From Paraglaciecola sp. L3A3 (lineage in GTDB: Bacteria; Pseudomonadota; Gammaproteobacteria; Enterobacterales; Alteromonadaceae): a DNA stretch of 64,000 nucleotides. The translations under genes and the position numbers were made by a program. Each line of letters starts with the position of its first letter. Within the stretch, counting starts at the first letter, position 1. This document shows, one piece after another, positions 25,363-34,450 of the stretch. The stretch covers positions 496,001 to 560,000 of the forward strand of contig NZ_CP047023.1 of assembly GCF_009796765.1 (NCBI RefSeq). Reading direction: 5' to 3'. The notes below the pieces were generated by a model. That model was given only the letters and a program-made list of their open reading frames with translations, searched no databases and was not told the origin of the DNA.

Positions 25363-27144
25363 TTAATGATTATGTCTGGGTAATTGTCTGGCGATTTTTT
25401 GGTATTTAGTCCCAAGTTCGATGACCGCCCCTTCAGACAAGTCTCCTACTGTATTGCGATAAATCTCTTGCCATGGAGTTTGCGACTCTGGGGGGGTGAC
25501 AATGCTAGATTTCTTGCGCCTTTTTAATTCGTTTTGATCTAATAAAACATCACAAATACCATTAGCGATATCGATACGTAATATATCGCCCGACTGAATA
25601 TAGGCTAAGCCGCCACCCACTGAGCTTTCAGGACAAACATGTAATATGGAAGGACTATCAGATGTCCCTGATTGTCTGCCATCACCTAGAGTGGGCAGGC
25701 TAGTGATGCCTTTTTTGAGCAAGTAATCTGGTGGCTGCATATTGACTACTTCTGCAGAGCCAGGCCAACCAATAGGACCAGCACCTCGCAATACAAGAAT
25801 GCAGTTTTCATCAATTTTTAACTCGGGATTATTGATGTTTGCGTGATATTCCTCTGATGTTTCGAACACTACAGCTCGGGCTTCAAATACGCCTTTATTA
25901 CCGGGTTTTGATAGAAAACGTTGTTTAAACTCAGCAGAAATAACACTGGTCTTCATTATTGCAAAGTCGAAGAAGTTGCCTGAAAAAACAGCAAAACCAG
26001 CTTCTTTTTTGATCGGCTCTAAGTATGGTTTAATGACTTCTCTGTCATGACTATTCTTGTCTTGTAAATTTTCTGACATACATTGTCCAGTGACAGTTAA
26101 CACGCCACCATTCAATTCATTAGCCTTTAACAATTCCCACATAATGGCAGGAACACCACCGGCTCGGTGGAAGCGTTCACCCAAATATTTACCGGCAGGT
26201 TGTACATTGGCTAATAAAGGAATAGGCCGTGCGAGTGTATTCCAGTCTTCGGCTGTGATTTCAATGCCTGCATGTCTAGCCATTGCCATTAAGTGTGGAT
26301 GGGCGTTGGTGGAACCACCGATGGCAGAAATGACTTTCATCGCATTAATAAAGGCATCTTTGGTGAGAATGATAGATGGCACTAAGTTTTCGTAGGCCAT
26401 TTCTACAATCCGCACACCTGTGCGATAGGCCATTTGTCCACGCTCTTTATATGGCGCAGGAATAGCAGCGCAGCCAGTAAGAGACATGCCTAACGCTTCC
26501 GCCACTGAGTTCATGGTTAAAGCTGTACCCATGGTATTGCAATGCCCAGCAGAAGGCGCAGAACTCATGGCTAAATTCAAAAATTCGGTTTCATCTATTT
26601 CACCAGCAGCTAGCCGTTTTCTTGAGCGCCAAATAACACTGCCTGAGCCGACTAGTTCGCCATCATGCCAGCCATCAAGCATGGGGCCACCAGATAAAAC
26701 TATGGCAGGTATATCTACAGTCGAAGCGGCCATTAAATTTGACGGTGTGGTTTTGTCACAACCAGTAGTTAACACCACTGCATCTATGGGATACCCGTAA
26801 AGAATTTCTACTAGTCCCATGTAAGCTAAGTTTCTATCCAAGGCCGCTGTGGGGCGTCGGCAATTTTCAAAAATTGGGTGAGTAGGAAACTCAATCGGAA
26901 TACCTCCAGCTGCTCGTACCCCATCTTTTACTCTTTTGACTGATTCTAAATGAATACGATTACAAGGCGCTAAATCGCTGCCTGATTGAGCAATACCTAT
27001 GATAGGTTTTCCAGAACGCAATTCTTCTGGCGTCACCCCATAATTCATGAACCGCTCTAAATATAATGCAGTTAAATCAATATGATCAGGATTGTTAAAC
27101 CAATCTTGAGAGCGGAAACGGTGAGTTTTTTTAATATTATCCAT
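25363..27144 (-). CDS. IlvD/Edd-family dehydratase, probable pentonate dehydratase
   Basis: 593 residues with Fe-S dehydratase signatures: VLTTGCDKTTPSNLMAA, SGGPMLDG, SAGHCNTMGTALTMNSVAEALGMSLTG, GGSTNAHPHLMAMARHAG and the C-terminal RGAGPIGWPGSAEV. The cysteines in TTGCDK and GHCNTMG are the usual cluster ligands. In this operon it should convert D-xylonate or L-arabinonate to the 2-keto-3-deoxy acid. The 5' gap to the GH43 gene is about five bases. Confidence 0.93.
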   Translation of the reverse strand: MDNIKKTHRFRSQDWFNNPDHIDLTALYLERFMNYGVTPEELRSGKPIIGIAQSGSDLAPCNRIHLESVKRVKDGVRAAGGIPIEFPTHPIFENCRRPTAALDRNLAYMGLVEILYGYPIDAVVLTTGCDKTTPSNLMAASTVDIPAIVLSGGPMLDGWHDGELVGSGSVIWRSRKRLAAGEIDETEFLNLAMSSAPSAGHCNTMGTALTMNSVAEALGMSLTGCAAIPAPYKERGQMAYRTGVRIVEMAYENLVPSIILTKDAFINAMKVISAIGGSTNAHPHLMAMARHAGIEITAEDWNTLARPIPLLANVQPAGKYLGERFHRAGGVPAIMWELLKANELNGGVLTVTGQCMSENLQDKNSHDREVIKPYLEPIKKEAGFAVFSGNFFDFAIMKTSVISAEFKQRFLSKPGNKGVFEARAVVFETSEEYHANINNPELKIDENCILVLRGAGPIGWPGSAEVVNMQPPDYLLKKGITSLPTLGDGRQSGTSDSPSILHVCPESSVGGGLAYIQSGDILRIDIANGICDVLLDQNELKRRKKSSIVTPPESQTPWQEIYRNTVGDLSEGAVIELGTKYQKIARQLPRHNH

Positions 27145-27149
27145 TTTAT

Positions 27150-28772
27150 TTAAGCTTCATTAATTGTAATAGGTTGATATTCAAAATGATGGAAATCAGC
27201 ATGAATACCTTCAGCACTTAAATCTGAACAATGCAGACATATAAATGCGCCAGTAAAAAAACCTTTACCACGAACGTAATCGTCGGATAATTTCCATGCA
27301 GCAAATTCCTGCTCTAAAGGTGTCCAGTTTTGTTGGTCTAGTGAGTAATAAAAGGTGAGCACTGCTTGTCTAACAGAGACTTTTATCGATATGTCTGCCT
27401 CAGGATCTGTAATGGCAATAGGTTGTTCGTAAAAGAAATAGCTTGCTTGACCATTGTCTACTTGAATGATTTTGATGCTTCTTGAATTGATATTTTCATC
27501 GTGGTCTACAAAGCAGTACACCCAGTTCTCAGTGTTGTAATACACAGCCATACCAGCATTTTGTTGAGAGTGATTGGGGGCAAAAGATAACTGAGTACTG
27601 GCATCAAAATTAAAATGCTTCCAACGATGTCCAATAGTTGATTGGTTAAATCGTGATATTAAAGGCTCCTGTCCATACAGTCTTAGAGAGGATTGCTCAT
27701 TGATTATTTCTCCCATTTCTGCAGTAAATGGAACACGTAATGTTTGCCATTCTATGTCTAATCTACCCGCATCAAATTTATCAATGAAGGTTTCGTTAGT
27801 TTGTTTAGCTTTAGTGAAAAAGGCAGGAGCTGGGATCTGCTCTTTAGCATGTCCACCGCCCACTACGTATGGCCAACCATCTAGCCACTCAATTTTATCG
27901 ATGGCGGTTTCTCGGCCTAAAGGACAGTAGCCTTGTTTGTTGCTATCAGACTTAATCGGCTTGTTATTCAATGGGCGGCCAACTAAATACACCATAAACC
28001 ATTCATCACTATGAGTATGGATCATTGCTCCATGCCCCGCTTTTTGCAGTGAGTGATTGGGGTGATCTTCCATGGTTAAGATTATTTTATTTGGGTGTAA
28101 CTGATATGGACCATCTATGTTTTTGCTTCTTAGTAATGTCACTGCATGTTTGTATTCGGTCCCTCCTTCGGCAACCAATAAATAATAATATTCGTCCTTT
28201 TTATAAATGTGCGGGGCTTCTGTGAGTTTGCGTTCAGTACCAGTAAAAATGACATTTTTCTGTGTACTCAAAGTTCGCTGATCATGAAAATACTCTTGAA
28301 GCACAATATTGTTGTGCGGATTGCTATGGTGGCGAGGACCCCATGTGCGATATGTTAAGTATTTTCGACCCGATTCATCATGCATTAGTGAAGGATCAAA
28401 TCCGCCTATTTTTAGTCGGATTGGATCACTCCAAGGCCCAGTGATACTAGGTGCTGTGACAAGAAATGTGTCGCCGCATTTCCAAGGGCTTTCGACACTT
28501 TTTACGTTTGAATAAACTAACCAAAATACGCCATCGTTATAGGTTAAACATGGTGCCCAGACGCCACCAGAATCTGGAATACCTTTCATATCTAGTTGAT
28601 TTACTCGGTCTAATGGCTGAGCAACTAAGTTCCAATCTTGAAAGTTTTGACTGTGATAAATACGTACGCCTGGAAACCACTCAAAAGTGGAGGTCGCGAT
28701 ATAGTAGTCGTCCAGTTTGCGGCAAATGACTGGATCTGGATTGAAGCCTTTAATAATTGGATTGCTAATCAT
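27150..28772 (-). CDS. GH43-family beta-xylosidase/arabinofuranosidase
   Basis: 540 residues. The five-blade GH43 domain has its catalytic acids in the expected blocks: Asp in GFNPDPVI, pKa-modulating Asp in GGFDPSLM and general acid Glu in KLTEAPHIY. A C-terminal beta-sandwich domain covers roughly residues 330-535. There is no signal peptide, so it should act in the cytoplasm on imported short xylo- or arabino-oligosaccharides. It is the first gene of the operon; a LacI-type operator lies 64 bases upstream of its start. Confidence 0.93.
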   Translation of the reverse strand: MISNPIIKGFNPDPVICRKLDDYYIATSTFEWFPGVRIYHSQNFQDWNLVAQPLDRVNQLDMKGIPDSGGVWAPCLTYNDGVFWLVYSNVKSVESPWKCGDTFLVTAPSITGPWSDPIRLKIGGFDPSLMHDESGRKYLTYRTWGPRHHSNPHNNIVLQEYFHDQRTLSTQKNVIFTGTERKLTEAPHIYKKDEYYYLLVAEGGTEYKHAVTLLRSKNIDGPYQLHPNKIILTMEDHPNHSLQKAGHGAMIHTHSDEWFMVYLVGRPLNNKPIKSDSNKQGYCPLGRETAIDKIEWLDGWPYVVGGGHAKEQIPAPAFFTKAKQTNETFIDKFDAGRLDIEWQTLRVPFTAEMGEIINEQSSLRLYGQEPLISRFNQSTIGHRWKHFNFDASTQLSFAPNHSQQNAGMAVYYNTENWVYCFVDHDENINSRSIKIIQVDNGQASYFFYEQPIAITDPEADISIKVSVRQAVLTFYYSLDQQNWTPLEQEFAAWKLSDDYVRGKGFFTGAFICLHCSDLSAEGIHADFHHFEYQPITINEA

Positions 28773-28835
28773 GGATAGAATTACATCTCGAATATACTGT
28801 AAGTTTTATGTTGCAAATATGTATATAAACATAAA

Positions 28836-28851
28836 ATGTTCCCGGTAACAT
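28836..28851. promoter_or_regulatory. LacI/GntR-type operator
   Basis: ATGTTCCCGGTAACAT is a 16-bp near-palindrome with one mismatched pair. It lies between the GH43 operon and the divergent LacI-family gene. It closely resembles the gluconate repressor operator type with ATGTTA/TAACAT arms. The adjacent regulator is the natural candidate to bind it. Confidence 0.7.
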
Positions 28852-29057
28852 CGCAAGTTCTTATTGAACATTTAACAAGTAAAATAACGGCTAAAATTAT
28901 TTACATAATAAAATTATATTTTTAAGACAGTGCGCTATTCGTTGTAATCTAGGGTGTTAGTTGTATAACACTGAGTAAATATGTGTTATTTAAATTAATG
29001 AATGATTGAACTCGAATTATTTGGGGTTTTACCCACTTAACTCAAAATTACTAAATT

Positions 29058-30056
29058 ATGATGAAACCAAAAAGAACGACACTGCAAGATATAGCTGACG
29101 TGGTTGGCAAGACTAAAATGACGGTTAGCCGTTACTTACAAAATCCAGAGTTAGTCGCACCAGCTTCTAGAGTGGCAATAGAAAATGCAATTAACAAACT
29201 AGGTTATATTCCTAATCGGGCACCGAATATATTATCCAATGGTAAGAGTTACGCTATAGGGGTACTTTTTCCGTCTATTTCAAACCATGTATTTGATGAA
29301 GTCTTACGAGGTATTGAATCGGTCACAGAACCTGCAGGTTATCAAATTATTATTGCTCATTATTCTTATTCACAGCAGCTTGAAGAAAAACGAATTGGTT
29401 CATTATTGTCATTCCATGTGGATGGCTTGATCCTATCTGAAAGTGTTCATTCTGAAAATACTCTGCGCATGATTTCTGGTTCGGGTGTGCCGGTGACAGA
29501 AATTATGGATACACGTTCAACTCCGCTGCAACAAGCTGTTGGTTTTGATAATGAAGACGCAGCTAAAAAAATGACAGAACGAATGCTGAGCAAGGGATAT
29601 CAGAATATTGCGTATATAGGTGCAAAAGGTGATGTGCGTGATATAGCAAGACAAAAAGGTTATGAAGCGGCTGTACAACAAAGTGGCAAAAAACCTATTA
29701 TATTCAGATCGCCAGAGTTTACCTCAATTACCCTGGGATCAGAAATCATGGATAATATTTTGGCATATCGGCCAAAAATTGATGCTGCAATTTGCACCAA
29801 TGATGATGTTGCAATTGGTATGCTACTAAGCTGTAAGAAAAAGGGCTTAAAAGTACCAGAAGATATCGCTATTACCGGTATGCATGGCCATGAAATGGGC
29901 CAACTTTTTTCACCGGTTTTAGCAAGTGTGATTACGCCAAGATATAAGATTGGCCAAGTTGCGGCTGAACAGCTACTGAAACGGATTAATGGTGCTGCAG
30001 ATTTTGATACTTACATTGACCTTGGATTTCAGATTAGTGAAGGTGAAAGTATCTAG
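29058..30056 (+). CDS. LacI-family (GntR-like) transcriptional repressor
   Basis: 332 residues. The N-terminal LacI HTH reads TTLQDIADVVGKTKMTVSRYLQNPELVAPASRVAIENAINKLGYIPNRAPNILS. The sugar-binding-protein-like core includes IGVLFPSISNHVFDEVLRGIE and DAAICTNDDVAIGMLLSCKKKG. The sequence is closest in style to gluconate-type repressors, which fits a sugar-acid inducer made by the facing operon. It probably represses that operon through the 28836 site. The frame opens at double ATG 29058/29061. Confidence 0.93.
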   Translation: MMKPKRTTLQDIADVVGKTKMTVSRYLQNPELVAPASRVAIENAINKLGYIPNRAPNILSNGKSYAIGVLFPSISNHVFDEVLRGIESVTEPAGYQIIIAHYSYSQQLEEKRIGSLLSFHVDGLILSESVHSENTLRMISGSGVPVTEIMDTRSTPLQQAVGFDNEDAAKKMTERMLSKGYQNIAYIGAKGDVRDIARQKGYEAAVQQSGKKPIIFRSPEFTSITLGSEIMDNILAYRPKIDAAICTNDDVAIGMLLSCKKKGLKVPEDIAITGMHGHEMGQLFSPVLASVITPRYKIGQVAAEQLLKRINGAADFDTYIDLGFQISEGESI

Positions 30057-30189
30057 TCTAAATCTTGTTTTTAAGGTAAAGCATAAATGTTGAGTTGTGT
30101 TTATTGAATAATCTAATATGTTTATCAATAGCTTTAAAAGAACGTAAACTTCATGCAGCTACCCAGCAAACTCTATTATTAAATTGATT

Positions 30190-30570
30190 ATGAATATTGA
30201 AGATCCAAGACCAATATTATTAAAATTATCGATATTAATCTTGTTAATGTTAACTTTTCTTCCGACTATTTTTTGTTCCTATCTTTGTTGAGCTGAGTGG
30301 CTATTTTACCTTGTTGGGTACAGTTAATGTTTTGATGTTTGGTGGCCTATATTTTGTTGTTTCGACTAAACAACCTAAGCTTTGGCATCGATATTTGTCT
30401 TATTATTAGGGATGTTAGCATTATTACCGCTGATTTTTATTTCGGGGGAGTTAACAGTCAGTTTAGTCCTTTATTACCCCTTCTGCCCATTTTCATCGCT
30501 TTATTATCAAGTAGTCGAGATGCGCAACTTTTATGTGGTTTGATTATATTATTTATCCAGAACTCAGGTT
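30190..30570 (+). pseudogene. Remnant of a small membrane protein gene
   Basis: The 547-base stretch 30057-30603 holds broken hydrophobic frames. MNIEDPRPILLKLSILILLMLTFLPTIF starts at 30190 and soon stops. Another frame reads VELSGYFTLLGTVNVLMFGGLYFVVSTKQPKLWHRYL, and a third LASIFVLLLGMLALLPLIFISGELTVSLVLYYPF. They chain in order if two frameshifts are allowed, which suggests a decayed gene for a multi-span membrane protein. The rest of the gap shows no feature. Confidence 0.4.
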
Positions 30571-30603
30571 AACTATATACTATTCAATTTTTTGGGGGGT
30601 AAA

Positions 30604-32457
30604 CTAAGAGTTATTATTTTCGATAATAAAGGCTTTTAGCATGTCTAGAGGCATGGGTTTTGCCCAAAAATAGCCTTGGCCAATTGCCACCCCTAGTTCT
30701 AACAATAATTCACCTGTTTCTTTATCTTCAATACCTTCGGCCACTACTTTAATATTAAACGCTCCAGCGATTTGAAGAATAGATGTCACTATATGGAAGT
30801 GTTGTTTATTGGTAATAATATCTTGAATAAACGCGCGATCTATTTTTAAAGTGCCTGCTTGAAAGCGGCTTATATAAGCAAGGTTTGAATAACCTGAACC
30901 AAAATCATCAATCGAAAAGGCAACGCCTAATCCTTTAATCACGTCTATTTGGTGTTCCACATCGTGCCGGCTGTCAAACTCAACAGATTCGGTTAATTCT
31001 AATTCCAGCATGCTCGGAGATAATTTACTGGAGTGCAATATTTTGGATACTGTTTGGGGGAGGTTGCCCGTTGAAAACTGAATAGGAGAAAGGTTAACTG
31101 CAACAGGAATTGGTGGGGATATTATTTGGTTCCATTCTTGGCAATCTTTACAGGCTTGAGTTAATACCCAGTCTCCAATTTGATTAATAAATCCATTTGA
31201 TTCGGCCACGCGAATAAACTTATCAGGTGGTATAAAGTTGCCCTGATGTGTCCAGCGAATAAGCGCCTCTACACCAACAACTTTGGAGGTTTTTAAGTCT
31301 ATCTGCGGCTGATAATATAATGTGAATTTATTTTCTGTGATGGCGTTTTTTAATGCATCACTTATATGTACTGTTTCAAGAAGTCGTTTTTCCATTTCAA
31401 AACGATAATTAGCTATGGATTGCTCACCCTCATAAGTGTTCATGGCGAGTAACGATTTCATTTGCAATAACTTATAGCTATCACCATCGTGTGGGTATTG
31501 TGCAACACCACCATTATAGGATAAACGAAGTTGTCCAGATGAAATATTGATCGGCTGCGACAATACCCGAGTAATAGCCAACACTTCGGCACTAAGTTCT
31601 TCACGTTCGCCAATATCAACGAGTACAATAAGTTCCTTTTTAGATTCTTGAAAGACTTCAAATTTGGTGCGCTTGGACACTTCTTTTGCTATTTGTAATA
31701 AAAACTCAACGGCATTACTTTCACCTTGGGTTGAGGAAATATTGTCGTAGTTGTTGATTCTTAAATAAACAAGAGCTGGTGTGGCCCCCTTATTTTGCAG
31801 AAGCTGTGAGAATTTATTTTCAAAAGCAAATCCATTTTTTAAGCCAGATACAGGATGATGCATCTTGGCATTTTCGGTATCTGCTAATTCACTTTTTAGT
31901 TGTGAAATTATGTTACGCAGTTTGGACTTACTATTCTGAGAGTCTCTGACAATGATGTCGAGGCAAACTGCATACATGATGAGAAATAAGCTAAAGCCTA
32001 TAGCACTTTGATAATCTTCTTGTTTAATATCAATGCGAAAAGAAGAAAAGCCGCTGACTTGGGCATAATTTAGCAGCCATATAGATGTAAGCATATACAC
32101 TAGGGTGAGCACCAGCAGAATTCGTCCACTGTAAAGTGCAGATATCATCAAAATTCCGTAATTAGCATACAGTATGGAGTCCCATATTCCATCTCGTCCC
32201 CACGCTATATAGGGAATGGTGATGGTTAAATACCAACATACCAGAGCAATGATAACCGGGCTATTGTCTGGCGTGATATACCAATTCATAAAAATTAAAA
32301 AAGCAAAGGACAGAATTAAGGTATACATAAGTTGGTATTCATTAGTTAAACAGGCACTAATGAAGTAAATGAAGGTGAAAACAAGGGTAAGTCGAATGAC
32401 CTTTTTTGTCGATTTAACTAACGATAAGTATTGTTTTTCAGTGTACATATTGGACAT
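30604..32457 (-). CDS. Membrane EAL-domain c-di-GMP phosphodiesterase with degenerate GGDEF
   Basis: 617 residues. About six membrane spans lie in residues 18-170, followed by a degenerate GGDEF domain whose signature site reads ESKKE (from FQESKKELIVLVD), and an EAL domain from about 350. The EAL domain keeps VGVEALIRW, VAVNLSP, LELELTESV, FSIDDFGSGYSNL, LKIDRAF, VVAEGIED and GQGYFWAKP, so phosphodiesterase activity is expected. It starts six bases after the GGDEF gene and ends the four-gene operon. A working cyclase upstream and a working phosphodiesterase here would oppose each other. Confidence 0.92.
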   Translation of the reverse strand: MSNMYTEKQYLSLVKSTKKVIRLTLVFTFIYFISACLTNEYQLMYTLILSFAFLIFMNWYITPDNSPVIIALVCWYLTITIPYIAWGRDGIWDSILYANYGILMISALYSGRILLVLTLVYMLTSIWLLNYAQVSGFSSFRIDIKQEDYQSAIGFSLFLIMYAVCLDIIVRDSQNSKSKLRNIISQLKSELADTENAKMHHPVSGLKNGFAFENKFSQLLQNKGATPALVYLRINNYDNISSTQGESNAVEFLLQIAKEVSKRTKFEVFQESKKELIVLVDIGEREELSAEVLAITRVLSQPINISSGQLRLSYNGGVAQYPHDGDSYKLLQMKSLLAMNTYEGEQSIANYRFEMEKRLLETVHISDALKNAITENKFTLYYQPQIDLKTSKVVGVEALIRWTHQGNFIPPDKFIRVAESNGFINQIGDWVLTQACKDCQEWNQIISPPIPVAVNLSPIQFSTGNLPQTVSKILHSSKLSPSMLELELTESVEFDSRHDVEHQIDVIKGLGVAFSIDDFGSGYSNLAYISRFQAGTLKIDRAFIQDIITNKQHFHIVTSILQIAGAFNIKVVAEGIEDKETGELLLELGVAIGQGYFWAKPMPLDMLKAFIIENNNS

Positions 32458-32463
32458 GGATAA

Positions 32464-34038
32464 TTAAACACCTGATACTTTGTAGAATTGTTCAGGATGT
32501 TTTTTCATGTTGGCCTTGGCCGCGCACATAGCTTCATCTGCTAAGAGAATCAAATCCTCACTATTTGTGGAATTATGGGGATAAAAAGCGACACCTAATG
32601 CGGCGGAAATATGCACCTCTTCAGCAAGCTGTTCAAATATCATAGGGCGGCGAAGGTCTCGTTGGATTTCATTTACTATGGTGTCAATATTCTCTTCCTT
32701 GACTTGCGCAAGTATTAACACAAATTCATCAGGTCCCCAGCGGCATATTACGTCGTCTTGTCGTAAACGATTATTCAATCTATTCACGACTTTTTTCAAA
32801 ACAGCATCACCTACTTTATGACCCAGGGTATCATTGAGCTGTTTGAAGTCATTTAAATCGGCAAAAATCACCGCATAGCTGGTATAACTCAAGTTCATGA
32901 GTTCAATTTTGGATTCTAAGCCATTTCTGTTTAATGCCTTAGTTAAAGGATCTAAATCAACGATATTAGACAGTTCTTCTAATTTTTGTTTTTTATTAGA
33001 AATATCATGAAGTGATATCTCGGTATAATCTTTAAAGTCTTCGGTGCGTATTGTTGTAGCAACAACTTGGAACCAAATTGGTTTGTCAGTGCTGTCTGGA
33101 AATTGCAATTTACATTCACCAAACGCAGTGTTACTTAAGGATAGTTGTTTTTTAAAACTGCTTTCTAACCTTGATGAACCTTCAAATAAGGCTTGTAAAT
33201 ACAAGCCAAAATTCTTTTGTTTTTGCACCTTAGTTTTAGCTAGCAAATTCTCAAATGAATGGTTAGAAAGAATCAGGTTGCCATGGGAATCTGTAAGTAC
33301 AATTGGATTATTTGCGTTGTCAAAAACCAGCCTGAAGCGTTGTTCTAACACTTCAATTTCTTTACGATACTTAAGCTCATAATTTAGAGAAGACTCGGTT
33401 TTATCTAATAAGGCATTGATATCTTTAGTCAAACTTCCCAGTTCCCCTTTTTGATGGAAGGCTGGGTGAGCAATACGCTTTTTGGAAGGTGGAGCAATAC
33501 GACTTAACTGCTCAGATAAAAAGGAAAGCGGTTTAGTTACCAAAATATAAACATTTAAAATCAAAACCAAGACAATGATAACGCCTTGAATTAATAATGC
33601 TTGGGTATTTAATGAAGCATTTTTTTGAGCACGATTAGCAATGTAATTATGGTTTCTAGCTATTGAAAGTGTGCCCACTAACTCGTCAGTAAAGGGTGAT
33701 TTAACTTTAAACTGGTATAACTTATCGTCTTTATCGTACTCTCCACTGACCACCGATATTTCTTTTGTGTTCAAGGTTGCTGCTAACACAACACCATTTA
33801 CTTTGAGGCCGTTTACCACTTCTTTGGCTAGCTCTTGATCATTTAGGAAAGCGGCGATTGACGAGGTGGCAGCGACGGTTTCATATAGTTTGGATATTTC
33901 AGTTTCTGCTTGCGTTAGGCTTTCGGTATACATGACACGGTAAAACAGTTCAGAAGTAATAAAACCTACTGCTAAAGCCGTAAATAAAATAGATATCGAA
34001 AGACGACTCGATAACCCGTCTTTGTTAATCAATTTCAT
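32464..34038 (-). CDS. Membrane sensor diguanylate cyclase with GPDEF variant
   Basis: 524 residues. An N-terminal membrane span (about 13-30), a periplasmic sensor of about 115 residues and a second span (ALLIQGVIIVLVLILNVYIL) are followed by a HAMP-like linker. Then come a PAS-type domain (LVFDNANNPIVLTDSHGNLILSN...) and a GGDEF domain. The signature is RWGPDEFVLI, with Pro in place of the second Gly. The inhibitory-site RxxD (RQDD) is kept in its normal place. Whether GPDEF is catalytically active is uncertain. The start overlaps the stop of the periplasmic-protein gene by 14 bases. Confidence 0.9.
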   Translation of the reverse strand: MKLINKDGLSSRLSISILFTALAVGFITSELFYRVMYTESLTQAETEISKLYETVAATSSIAAFLNDQELAKEVVNGLKVNGVVLAATLNTKEISVVSGEYDKDDKLYQFKVKSPFTDELVGTLSIARNHNYIANRAQKNASLNTQALLIQGVIIVLVLILNVYILVTKPLSFLSEQLSRIAPPSKKRIAHPAFHQKGELGSLTKDINALLDKTESSLNYELKYRKEIEVLEQRFRLVFDNANNPIVLTDSHGNLILSNHSFENLLAKTKVQKQKNFGLYLQALFEGSSRLESSFKKQLSLSNTAFGECKLQFPDSTDKPIWFQVVATTIRTEDFKDYTEISLHDISNKKQKLEELSNIVDLDPLTKALNRNGLESKIELMNLSYTSYAVIFADLNDFKQLNDTLGHKVGDAVLKKVVNRLNNRLRQDDVICRWGPDEFVLILAQVKEENIDTIVNEIQRDLRRPMIFEQLAEEVHISAALGVAFYPHNSTNSEDLILLADEAMCAAKANMKKHPEQFYKVSGV

Positions 34039-34450
34039 AAATAACTTTCACATCAGAAGTTAATTCACTTTGCTTAATGTAACTTATCGAATTAAGTAAA
34101 GTGGTTACCTGAGTTAGTGTTTGTGACGTATCACTCTTTTTAATGGGTTGTTGATAATCCCTACCTGTAAACTTTAATCTAGCCCAATAAGAATTAACTT
34201 GAGCAACAGATTTTCCAATAATCATTTGGTAGAAATGTTCAGTGTATTGACCGTTGTCAACGGGGGTGATAGTAATATTTGAATCGTCAGCTCGATATTT
34301 ACCCATATAAATGCCGATGAGTTCGTACTTATTTATAGATGACACTTTACTACTGGCATCAATGACGACAACTAATTTGTCTGTATCTATTGCGTATGCA
34401 GAAGGAACTATAAGCATTAAAAATAGGAGGATAGTGTTTATATTTTTCAT
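34025..34450 (-). CDS. PstS-like periplasmic substrate-binding protein, short form
   Basis: 141 residues. The signal peptide MKNINTILLFLMLIVPSAYA precedes a PBP-like domain with LVVVIDASSKVSSINKYELIGIYMGKYRADDSNITITPVDNGQYTEHFYQMIIGKSVAQVNSYWARLKFTG. This is the short family annotated as phosphate ABC transporter substrate-binding-like proteins, about half the size of true PstS. No ABC transporter genes are nearby. Its start shares one base with the porin stop (TGATG), and its stop overlaps the GGDEF start. It may present a periplasmic ligand to the sensor cyclase. Confidence 0.82.
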   Translation of the reverse strand: MKNINTILLFLMLIVPSAYAIDTDKLVVVIDASSKVSSINKYELIGIYMGKYRADDSNITITPVDNGQYTEHFYQMIIGKSVAQVNSYWARLKFTGRDYQQPIKKSDTSQTLTQVTTLLNSISYIKQSELTSDVKVIYEID

